Shown here: positions 1-5,126 of the stretch, piece by piece
Position numbering within the stretch: position 1 is the stretch's first letter
Layout: the number at the start of each line of letters is the position of its first letter
Assembly: GCA_044223895.1 (NCBI GenBank)
Contig: JBGALL010000085.1
Coordinates: 1-6,339, forward strand
Reading direction: 5' to 3'
Source of the DNA: CAKZSU01 sp044223895
Lineage (GTDB): Bacteria > Patescibacteriota > Microgenomatia > UBA10105 > UBA927
Length of the DNA stretch: 6,339 bases
Notes under the pieces: generated by a model
Database searches by the model: none
The model's input: only the letters and a program-made list of their open reading frames with translations
Told to the model about the DNA's origin: nothing
Made by a program: the position numbers and the translations under genes

Positions 1-1
1 T

Positions 2-289
2 ATAAAAAAATTAATTTTGGTCGCTCCAGCAAAAATTCCTGAAACACCAGATGATACCAGAAAAGATTTATATAATTTTCAGTTGCCAACTGATCCAATA
101 GCTATTGCTGATGAAATTGTTTTGTTTAGCTCCAATGACTTTCCTCATCACCTCAAATCAAAAGAACTCTACATACAGTCACTACATCCACGAGTTGTCC
201 AATTAGAAAAAAAAGGACATTTTTTATATTACCAAATGAATACCAACCACTTTCCAGAATTGTTAGAAGAAATTATTGGAGAAAAGTAA
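2..289 (+). CDS. RBBP9/YdeN-like alpha/beta serine hydrolase, C-terminal part (5' end outside window)
   Basis: The frame is open from the left edge, so this is the last ~95 residues of a longer protein; the TTG at 17 is an internal Leu codon, not a convincing start. The visible part begins with a LVAPA strand, then has IVLFSSNDFP, which fits the strand and turn carrying the catalytic Asp of the triad (the D of SSND), and later KKGHF, which fits the loop with the catalytic His. This spacing and the closing helix (PELLEEII) match the small RBBP9/YdeN type of serine hydrolase. The nucleophile elbow (GxSxG) would lie upstream and is not visible. Such proteins are cytoplasmic esterase-like hydrolases whose substrates are mostly unknown. 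It ends in TAA and is followed by 72 bases without a gene. The family call is fairly good; the substrate cannot be given. Confidence 0.7.
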   Translation: MKKLILVAPAKIPETPDDTRKDLYNFQLPTDPIAIADEIVLFSSNDFPHHLKSKELYIQSLHPRVVQLEKKGHFLYYQMNTNHFPELLEEIIGEK

Positions 290-330
290 TCGTTAGTGCA
301 TGAACTGATAGATAATCATTTTAATAAAAT

Positions 331-359
331 ATAACCTATATGGTAAAATATAAGGTTAT
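331..359 (+). promoter_or_regulatory. Candidate promoter inside an inverted repeat
   Basis: An extended -10-like element TGGTAAAAT (341-349) lies 12 bases before the ATG at 362 and is framed by a perfect 7-bp inverted repeat, ATAACCT (331-337) and AGGTTAT (353-359). The right arm contains AAGG (352-355), which could be the ribosome site 6 bases before the ATG, although transcription from this -10 would begin near 356 and give a nearly leaderless message. No clear -35 is seen. An operator for a dimeric regulator, or an RNA hairpin hiding the start, are both possible. The AT-richness makes chance matches likely. Confidence 0.3.
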
Positions 360-361
360 AT

Positions 362-868
362 ATGAAAGAGGTTCCTAGTTTAACTATTGAAACGAGTGGA
401 AATAATCCTTTAAGAACTAACTGCTTTTTACAGGTACTCGATACGTGGCATTCCTTTCCGGAGCGGTTGAAAGAGAATTTGAATAGGATTCACTATCCCC
501 ATACGGAAATTATTCTTAGACATTGCGAAAAAGTACGCTTACAGCAGATTATCTCCACTGGGACAGATAGAGATAATAATTCGAAGGTATGGGATTTCCC
601 GGAAGATGTCGATCACAGTTTTGATGCAACATTAAATCCGGCTTCTATTACCTATGCCCGGACGATTGATTTAACTTGTGATCCAATTAGGTCGGTGTGG
701 CTCCATGGTAAACCTTGGTCCAATGATTCCATTCGTTATTTATTCGACTTTGATGCAACCAAAATTGTTAGCGTTTACGACCCAACATATGTACAAAGAA
801 CCTCTGAAAATGAATATTCCTTTCTTGCTCATCCTAAACAGGCATTAATTGGACTCTTCACCATATAG
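362..868 (+). CDS. Hypothetical protein, 168 aa, family not recognised
   Basis: The ATG at 362 has AAGG six bases upstream; the gene ends with TAG. The product is 168 residues, soluble, with no signal peptide or membrane segment, and with four Cys (residues 21, 54 and 125 among them) scattered rather than arranged as a metal site. Residues ~50-70 (ILRHCEKVRLQQIISTGTDRD) and the end (VYDPTY...EYSFLAHPKQALIGLF) have the general look of small ADP-ribosyltransferase-fold proteins, where an aromatic/His-rich strand is followed by a helix and IxxxG, and the chain closes with an E-containing strand. I cannot place catalytic residues with confidence, so no function is assigned. It stands between a hydrolase and the cohesin gene, 101 bases from the latter's ATG, and nothing in the context explains its job. 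Confidence 0.7.
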   Translation: MKEVPSLTIETSGNNPLRTNCFLQVLDTWHSFPERLKENLNRIHYPHTEIILRHCEKVRLQQIISTGTDRDNNSKVWDFPEDVDHSFDATLNPASITYARTIDLTCDPIRSVWLHGKPWSNDSIRYLFDFDATKIVSVYDPTYVQRTSENEYSFLAHPKQALIGLFTI

Positions 869-915
869 TTCCCTCAAAATCTGAATACTCACTGAATTTA
901 TCCAGAAGTTTATAT

Positions 916-944
916 TTGACGAGTTGGAAAATATTCTTTAGTCT
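916..944 (+). promoter_or_regulatory. Candidate promoter of the cohesin-dockerin gene
   Basis: TTGACG (916-921, five of six to the -35 consensus) is followed after a 17-base spacer by TAGTCT (939-944, three of six to the -10 consensus). Transcription would start near 951, about 20 bases before the ATG at 970. The in-frame TTG that could extend the coding region to 916 is part of this -35 box, which supports starting the protein at 970 instead. Confidence 0.4.
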
Positions 945-969
945 AGTAGTTAGTGAATTCTGCTCGGTT

Positions 970-2019
970 ATGAATCAAAAATTTTCGTTTCTTGCTGTTT
1001 TTATCATTGTCCTATTATTTATCGGTGGTATATTCGTCATTTCTTTGACTTCTCGTGGAGCTCAACAAAATCAGCAACAGCAATCAAATGCGGCTGGGGG
1101 TCCCATAACTATCTCCTATACCCAAGGAGTTATACAAAACAATACTATCCCCGTTTCTGTACAGGCTACGACTACTACTGGTATCGGGTTTGCAGAAGTA
1201 AATCTTAGTTTTGATACTACGAGGATTCAGCTTGCCCAAGAAATTACTATTAGTAATGTCCTTACCTATATAGATTCCAAAACAACGATGGCAGAAGCGA
1301 ATACTACCGGAAAAATTAAAATACTATTAGGATTATCACCAGATAATTTAGCTAGTCCACCAATGGGGACTTTTTTACTAGCTACATTGCCAATGAAATT
1401 CGTTACTCAGCCACCCAGCCCTGGAACAATTGGCATAGACACAGCGCTGACCTATTTTAGTGATTTGGACTCAAATGTTGTTGCCTTTGTTGGTTCAAAT
1501 TATACCTTGGTACCCCCACCTACATCGACACCATTGCCTACCAATACTGCCACACCAACCAATAGTCCTACGCCAACGAGAACGCCAACGCCAACCTCGA
1601 CAAACACCCCTACACCGACTCGGACACCGACACCTACACCCACCAATACTCCTACGCCAACGAGAACACCAACTCCTGTTCCAACGAATACACCAACACC
1701 AACCCGGACACCAACGCCGATACCAACCAACACCCCATTCCCGACAAATACGGCAACACCGACAAGAACTCCTACTCCAACCAATCCACCACCGACCAAT
1801 ACGTCTACTCCTACCTCAGTACCAACTGTTACCGATACACCAACACGTAAAATTGGTGATGCGAATGGTGATGGTCAGGTAAATGGAGCAGATTATATAA
1901 GTTGGTTACTCAATTACGGAACAAACACAACCCAAGGATCGATTCAGGGAGATTTTAGTGGTGATGGAATGGTCAACGGTAAAGATTATATTCTCTGGCT
2001 CAATAATTACGGGAAGTAA
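970..2019 (+). CDS. Membrane-anchored cohesin-like / Pro-Thr linker / dockerin protein
   Basis: I start this 349-residue protein at the ATG at 970 because the membrane anchor then sits at the N-terminus (residues 7-26, after K4); an upstream TTG at 916 would add 18 residues before it and overlaps a -35 box. Order of parts: anchor; Gln-rich stretch (31-39); a beta-rich domain (46-180) whose AEVNLSFDTTRIQLA segment and closing strands fit the cohesin / carbohydrate-binding-like fold; a Pro-Thr linker (182-292) with four 14-residue repeats; and a type I dockerin (296-349) made of GDANGDGQVNGADYISWL and GDFSGDGMVNGKDYILWL. Both calcium loops have D1, N/S3, D5, N9, D12. Dockerins bind cohesins through calcium-dependent paired EF-like loops; here both partners are on one chain, so it could act as a cell-surface adaptor or self-associate (inference). 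The chain probably crosses the membrane once with its bulk outside. It converges with the DUF4258 gene, 18 bases apart. Confidence 0.8.
   Translation: MNQKFSFLAVFIIVLLFIGGIFVISLTSRGAQQNQQQQSNAAGGPITISYTQGVIQNNTIPVSVQATTTTGIGFAEVNLSFDTTRIQLAQEITISNVLTYIDSKTTMAEANTTGKIKILLGLSPDNLASPPMGTFLLATLPMKFVTQPPSPGTIGIDTALTYFSDLDSNVVAFVGSNYTLVPPPTSTPLPTNTATPTNSPTPTRTPTPTSTNTPTPTRTPTPTPTNTPTPTRTPTPVPTNTPTPTRTPTPIPTNTPFPTNTATPTRTPTPTNPPPTNTSTPTSVPTVTDTPTRKIGDANGDGQVNGADYISWLLNYGTNTTQGSIQGDFSGDGMVNGKDYILWLNNYGK
1564..1731 (+). repeat. Four tandem 42-bp coding repeats of the Pro-Thr linker
   Basis: Units at 1564-1605, 1606-1647, 1648-1689 and 1690-1731 encode (S/T)PTPTRTPTPx(S/P)TN, where x is T, T, V, I. 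Protein identity is high while codons differ. The Arg codon alternates AGA, CGG, AGA, CGG, and units 1 and 3 share TCCTACGCCAACGAGAAC, suggesting an older 84-bp duplication. Degenerate pieces continue to about 1785. This Pro-Thr array is a stiff extended spacer between cohesin and dockerin and a likely place for length variation. Confidence 0.85.
1869..1896 (+). repeat. Dockerin DNA repeat, copy 1
   Basis: This 28-base stretch codes for the first calcium loop and the start of the helix (DGQVNGADY region) of the cohesin-dockerin protein. It matches 4976-5003 at 27 of 28 bases; the single difference is G/T in the Gln/His codon. Flanking codons differ freely, so the two dockerins are related by duplication or local exchange. 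Confidence 0.8.
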
Positions 2020-2037
2020 AAAAGTATTGATAACAAT

Positions 2038-2352
2038 CTACCGATAGTCACCAAAAAATATTTGGCGAAAAAGTCTTAGCCACCAAGGGCGTTTTTTGAC
2101 ATGATTCCCATAGATTGGTTTTTCCCAAACTGATACAATAAGCCACTCTTTACGTTCGTTTTGTTTGGCGACTACCTCTATTTTTCGATTGCCAAAGGTT
2201 TTATAGTAAATCCACCCACCTTGGGTCTCAGCGTACCGAGATTCATCAGCACTTTGGAAGGCTACAAAAGCATCTCTCTGGCTAATCCCTCGTTCTTCTA
2301 ACCGTTGTAACGCGTGATTTGTCCAAATAACACCACCGTAATTTTGGTTCAT
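2038..2352 (-). CDS. DUF4258 domain protein
   Basis: The product is 104 residues. The N-terminal WTNHALQRLEERGIS (residues 10-24) is the hallmark His-x-x-x-Arg-hydrophobic-x-x-Arg-Gly motif of DUF4258, followed by a helix with D27, then strands GWIYYKTFGNRKIEVVAKQ and KEWLIVSVW. The family is small, cytoplasmic and RelE-like in general appearance; some members are discussed as toxin-like, but a function is not established and I assign none. The C-terminus (residues ~85-104) is basic and aromatic (KKRPWWLRLFRQ), which may be an added membrane- or nucleic-acid-contacting tail. The ATG at 2352 has AAGGAA nine bases upstream on the minus strand. No small antitoxin-like partner is adjacent: the gene is convergent with the dockerin gene and divergent from tRNA-Val. 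The stop is TAG. Confidence 0.8.
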   Translation of the reverse strand: MNQNYGGVIWTNHALQRLEERGISQRDAFVAFQSADESRYAETQGGWIYYKTFGNRKIEVVAKQNERKEWLIVSVWEKPIYGNHVKKRPWWLRLFRQIFFGDYR

Positions 2353-2361
2353 ATAAATAAA

Positions 2362-2396
2362 TTCCTTGCGAGAGGAGACTATTTTTTCGTATAATA
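2362..2396 (-). promoter_or_regulatory. Ribosome site and candidate -10 of the DUF4258 gene
   Basis: Read on the minus strand, TATTAT (plus positions 2391-2396, five of six to the -10 consensus) precedes AAGGAA (plus 2362-2367), which lies nine bases before the ATG. The message would have a leader of about 30 bases. No convincing -35 is seen. The -10 overlaps the opposite-strand TATAAT of the tRNA promoter, so the two promoters may compete. Confidence 0.4.
2366..2395 (+). promoter_or_regulatory. Candidate promoter of tRNA-Val
   Basis: A perfect TATAAT (2390-2395) is preceded after 18 bases by TTGCGA (2366-2371, four of six to the -35 consensus). Start of transcription would be near 2402, about 37 bases before the mature tRNA. 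It may also serve the YdcF-type remnant downstream of the tRNA. Confidence 0.55.
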
Positions 2397-2401
2397 CGAG
2401 T

Positions 2402-2427
2402 CTAGATAGTTATTATAGACTATCTGG
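2402..2427 (+). repeat. Inverted repeat / hairpin in the tRNA leader
   Basis: AGATAGT (2404-2410) and ACTATCT (2419-2425) are perfect inverted copies around an 8-base loop, and the stem grows to nine pairs in RNA with a U-G and a C-G pair at its base. It begins almost exactly at the predicted start of the tRNA transcript, so the precursor may carry a 5' hairpin; as DNA it could be an operator between two divergent promoters. It is not followed by a run of T typical of a terminator. Confidence 0.5.
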
Positions 2428-2438
2428 TTAATAATTTT

Positions 2439-2511
2439 GACCGTTTAGCTCAGTTGGTAGAGCATTGCGTTTACATCGCAAGTGTCGGGGGTTCGAGTCC
2501 CTCAACGGTCA
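2439..2511 (+). tRNA. tRNA-Val (anticodon UAC)
   Basis: The 73 bases fold into a full cloverleaf. The acceptor stem GACCGTT/AACGGTC is perfectly paired with discriminator A (2511). The D stem is GCTC/GAGC with an 8-base loop, and the anticodon stem TTGCG/CGCAA encloses TTTACAT with anticodon TAC at 2472-2474. The variable loop has 5 bases, and the T stem GGGGG/CCCTC (one G-U pair) carries a TTCGAGT loop. The UAC anticodon reads GUA and probably other Val codons. CCA is not encoded, so it must be added by a nucleotidyltransferase. No terminator is evident before the next gene, 49 bases away. Confidence 0.96.
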
Positions 2512-2560
2512 CTACCCCCGTATCTCCATCTCTTCAGAAATTATTATACTTACAAGAATT

Positions 2561-3137
2561 ATGAAACTTAGTCTATTCATTATTTCAGCCATTGTTATAG
2601 CAGCAATAATCATATTTGGAGCTTTGATATGGTATATAGGAAATAAATCCAGGCTAGATACGAAAGTTAGATCAGATGTTAGTCCCCCATCCACATTACA
2701 ATCCCTGTGTTCTTGCGAGAGTTGATCATGCAGTCTCCCTCTATAAAGAAGGTTTTGCCTCCAAAATTCTGATGTCCGGGGGGACTGATAAGGAAACAAA
2801 TGCAAATGAGGCTGAAACAATGAAAAAAATGGCTATGGAGTCAGGAGTTCCTGAAACAGATATATTATTGGAAAAAGAATCAACCTCAACCTATGAAAAC
2901 CTTTTGCTCTCCCAAAAAATTATTAGCAACGCCCATCTGTCGTCGGTTATCATAGTTACCGAACCTTATCATAATGCCAGAGCTGATCTAGTGGCTGCAA
3001 AATTAGGATATAAATACGCTCTTTCACCAACAATGACGAGTCCATGTTGGAATGATAAAAATTTGTTTGCGAATTGGAATTTTTTAAAACGGGAAGCCTT
3101 GGCATTAATTGCCTATAAACTCATCCATAAAATTTAA
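2561..3137 (+). pseudogene. YdcF/SanA-type DUF218 protein, broken by frameshift and deletion
   Basis: The ATG at 2561 opens a membrane anchor (MKLSLFIISAIVIAAIIIF...WYIGNKSRLDTKV) of the kind that begins these envelope proteins, but this frame stops at TGA 2723-2725. The rest of the domain is in another frame, open across 2676-3137. It reads NPCVLARVDHAVSLYKEG, then the conserved SGGTDKE, NEAETM, GVPETDILLE, STSTYENLLLS and VIIVTEPYHNARA. Joined, the length would be ~190 residues, near the family norm. The frames change around 2660-2720, close to a run of five C (2684-2688). The usual first strand with its Val-Leu-Gly motif is missing between SDV and NPC, so loss of about ten residues plus a shift is more likely than one extra base. 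DUF218 proteins act in cell-envelope metabolism; the ATG at 2676 could still make an anchorless fragment. A sequencing or assembly error is the main alternative. Confidence 0.75.
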
Positions 3138-3183
3138 TACTAGCTCCGCTCTTCCTTTACTCACCATTCACGATACCGTAAGC

Positions 3184-3192
3184 TGATAGTAT
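3184..3192 (+). promoter_or_regulatory. Candidate extended -10 giving a leaderless propeller mRNA
   Basis: TGATAGTAT (TG-N-TAGTAT, four of six to the -10 consensus plus the extended TG) ends five bases before the ATG at 3198, placing the expected transcription start on the ATG itself. No Shine-Dalgarno site is seen before this ATG, which is consistent with leaderless translation. No matching -35 is present. Confidence 0.3.
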
Positions 3193-3197
3193 TCGTT

Positions 3198-5126
3198 ATG
3201 AATAGACTATGGTTTTATTGCATCATTGTGTTGGGATTTATTTTCCCTCTTCAGATTGTTGCCGCAGCCGATTGGTCTCAAGACGGTGGAAATGCGCAAC
3301 GAACAGGTTATACTTCCGAAGAACCGGTTGAGCCTTGGAGCTTTCAATGGTCTTTTAATGGTGCTGACTCGTCTGGTGGGACTGGCAATCATTTCTACAA
3401 TGCCCCATCAGAAGCCAGAACCATTGTCGGTAGAGGAAACCTATTTATTCCCGCTGGATCAAAAGGGATATATGCAATTTCTTTAGCATCAGGTTCTCAA
3501 GTTTGGACTTATAACCCATTGGGCGTTAAATTTAATGCTGCACCAGTGTTGGATAGTATTGGTTTTGTGTATGTTGGTGGGAGTAATGGATTCATCTATA
3601 AATTAAATGCAGCGACTGGTCAGTTGAGCGCGAGTTACAATGCCAGTAGTCCAGTAAATAAAGCCTTACTTTTGGTAGATACGAAATTATTTGCAGTTAG
3701 CGATGATGGGAAGTTGCATAGTATTAATACAACCACAATGACAGCTAATTGGATCTATATAGCAGGCTCTACTGTGGCTACTCTTCCTTCTTATTCTGCA
3801 ACAGCAAATGTAGTAATTTATGCTACTGATGATTTATACGTACATGCGGTAAATGGAACCGATGGATCACGTAAATGGCGAGTTAAGCCTACACCAAATA
3901 ATCCTGGAGATCCTACTATCACTAGTTCACTCACTGCGAGTGGTTCACCTTACGGAACACAATTTGAAAGAGGATTTCCCGTTATAGCCGAAAAAAGTGG
4001 CATCGTACTTCTCCGCATGCAACTTCCCCATCAAGCCTTGTACGAGGGGCCTAATAGTGGACGTTTTGGAATAACGAATGCAGAAAATAAAACCTGGCTT
4101 GCCCAAAATACACAATATAAAAATCTTTTTGCTTTGAATCTAAATACTGGAGCTGAACAATTTGTTGCAGGCGTTGGGTATGGTAGTACTGAAGATTTTA
4201 ATACCGGAAGTTCACAAGCCTATGGGGTAATGGGCACACAACCAGTAGTCAAAGATTTGGGTGATGGAAAAGAAGTTGCTTATATCCCGTTTCGAAGTGG
4301 TCAAACAACGCCGACTGTTGATTATCGTTGGTCTGGACATATGGGAGAAATGGTTCTAGATAATACAACAGTTTCGGGATTATCTGCTGGAGACCTGCGA
4401 TTTATCAAAATGAATAATTACAGCAACGCTGGGGGGAATAGTCCTACACATATCATTGATGAACAAACTCCTTTAATGGTTGCCGGAAACTCCTTGTTAT
4501 ATGCGCATTGGGCTGCTAGTACAAGTGTAAAAATAACGGATCGAAGTAGTTCTTTAGGACTAACCTACACGAATCCAATTAATACATCATTTCATCCCCC
4601 TATTTATCGGGCGATAAAAACCGTTTCTTGTAAAGATGTAAACACTCGTTGGTCAGGAAGTTGTTCTTCTCTGAATTTTGTTACTGACGGAGGGAGAGGA
4701 TTAGGAGGGCCTGGTTGGTGGGAGTATTGGAATGTTGCGGATCCTCCGGGGTGGAGAGCTGATTTGTCACTCAATGATTCTGGCGGAAATACCGGAGCGG
4801 GCACCTCGTATAGTTCTGGGTTTCTTCCACGGTATACCTATGTTTCTTCTGGTTACATAATTGTAGAAGGAAATGGTGGCGATATTATGGTGCTGAAACA
4901 CAGTGGTACTGTGGGAACCAACCCAACCTCAATTCCCACTGTGCTAGCGCAACCTCTAGTCGGAGATGGAAATAATGATGGTCATGTAAATGGAGCAGAT
5001 TATGTTATTTGGTTAACTCACTATTCTCAACATTTGACTGGTGGGGCTAGTATAGGAGATTATAATAAAAGTGGTGTTGTGGATGGGGCTGATTATATTT
5101 TATGGCTAAGTCATTACGGAACATAA
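3198..5126 (+). CDS. Secreted PQQ-type beta-propeller protein with C-terminal dockerin
   Basis: The product is 642 residues. A signal peptide covers residues 1-24 (R3, hydrophobic core, AAA before D25). The mature N-terminus DWSQDGGNAQRTGYT is the typical opening of BamB/PQQ-like propellers, and blades follow with the repeated pattern of a Gly-rich strand, YAISLASGSQVWTY (92-105), FIYKLNAATGQ (132-142), LYVHAVNGTDGSRKWR and NLFALNLNTGAEQF. Residues ~380-585 are less clear; they contain a Cys pair in SCKDVNTRWSGSC that may form a disulphide outside the cell. A dockerin ends the chain (589-642): GDGNNDGHVNGADYVIWL and GDYNKSGVVDGADYILWL, the latter with Ser at calcium position 5. No enzyme activity is claimed: propellers of this type often bind or scaffold. 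The dockerin could attach it to the cohesin of the 970-2019 protein (inference). No Shine-Dalgarno site precedes the ATG. The last 25 bases overlap the glycosidase gene. Confidence 0.85.
   Translation: MNRLWFYCIIVLGFIFPLQIVAAADWSQDGGNAQRTGYTSEEPVEPWSFQWSFNGADSSGGTGNHFYNAPSEARTIVGRGNLFIPAGSKGIYAISLASGSQVWTYNPLGVKFNAAPVLDSIGFVYVGGSNGFIYKLNAATGQLSASYNASSPVNKALLLVDTKLFAVSDDGKLHSINTTTMTANWIYIAGSTVATLPSYSATANVVIYATDDLYVHAVNGTDGSRKWRVKPTPNNPGDPTITSSLTASGSPYGTQFERGFPVIAEKSGIVLLRMQLPHQALYEGPNSGRFGITNAENKTWLAQNTQYKNLFALNLNTGAEQFVAGVGYGSTEDFNTGSSQAYGVMGTQPVVKDLGDGKEVAYIPFRSGQTTPTVDYRWSGHMGEMVLDNTTVSGLSAGDLRFIKMNNYSNAGGNSPTHIIDEQTPLMVAGNSLLYAHWAASTSVKITDRSSSLGLTYTNPINTSFHPPIYRAIKTVSCKDVNTRWSGSCSSLNFVTDGGRGLGGPGWWEYWNVADPPGWRADLSLNDSGGNTGAGTSYSSGFLPRYTYVSSGYIIVEGNGGDIMVLKHSGTVGTNPTSIPTVLAQPLVGDGNNDGHVNGADYVIWLTHYSQHLTGGASIGDYNKSGVVDGADYILWLSHYGT
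4976..5003 (+). repeat. Dockerin DNA repeat, copy 2
   Basis: This is the partner of 1869-1896 (27 of 28 bases), coding for the DGHVNGADY part of the first dockerin loop of the propeller protein. The 18 bases 4986-5003 are identical to 1879-1896. Confidence 0.8.
5034..5066 (+). promoter_or_regulatory. Possible internal promoter for the glycosidase gene
   Basis: A perfect TATAAT (5061-5066) lies inside the dockerin coding region, with TTGACT (5034-5039, five of six) upstream. The 21-base spacer is longer than normal, which weakens the case. Transcription would begin near 5073, about 29 bases before the ATG at 5102, allowing expression of the glycosidase without the propeller protein. Confidence 0.25.

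Noticed and set aside
306..322. Terminator after the hydrolase gene
   Set aside because: The stem TGAT/ATCA is only four AT-rich pairs before TTTT, too weak to support.
916..969. TTG start adding 18 residues to the cohesin-dockerin protein
   Set aside because: It would push the membrane anchor away from the N-terminus, and the TTG is part of a good -35 match; the ATG at 970 fits better.
1564..1785. CRISPR-like array
   Set aside because: The repeats are coding, contiguous with no unique spacers, and differ at many third codon positions.
1500..1799. Minus-strand open frame of 99 codons rich in Gly and Val
   Set aside because: It is the complement of the Pro-Thr repeat; the low-complexity ACC/CCA composition keeps the opposite strand free of stops. 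It has no plausible ribosome site or domain.
1460..1882. Plus-strand frame of 140 codons rich in His, Gln, Arg and Pro
   Set aside because: It is an out-of-frame reading of the same repeat inside the well-supported cohesin-dockerin gene.
2465..2560. Coding region starting inside the tRNA and leading into the YdcF anchor
   Set aside because: It overlaps a clearly folded tRNA, and the ATG at 2561 starts directly with the anchor expected of the family.
2723..2725. TGA read as Gly (alternative code of some Patescibacteria lineages)
   Set aside because: Reading through this TGA gives no YdcF-like sequence and hits a TAA soon after; all other genes are open under the standard bacterial code.
2512..2820. 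Minus-strand frame of 102 codons opposite the YdcF remnant
   Set aside because: It has no family resemblance, and the plus strand carries the conserved DUF218 motifs.
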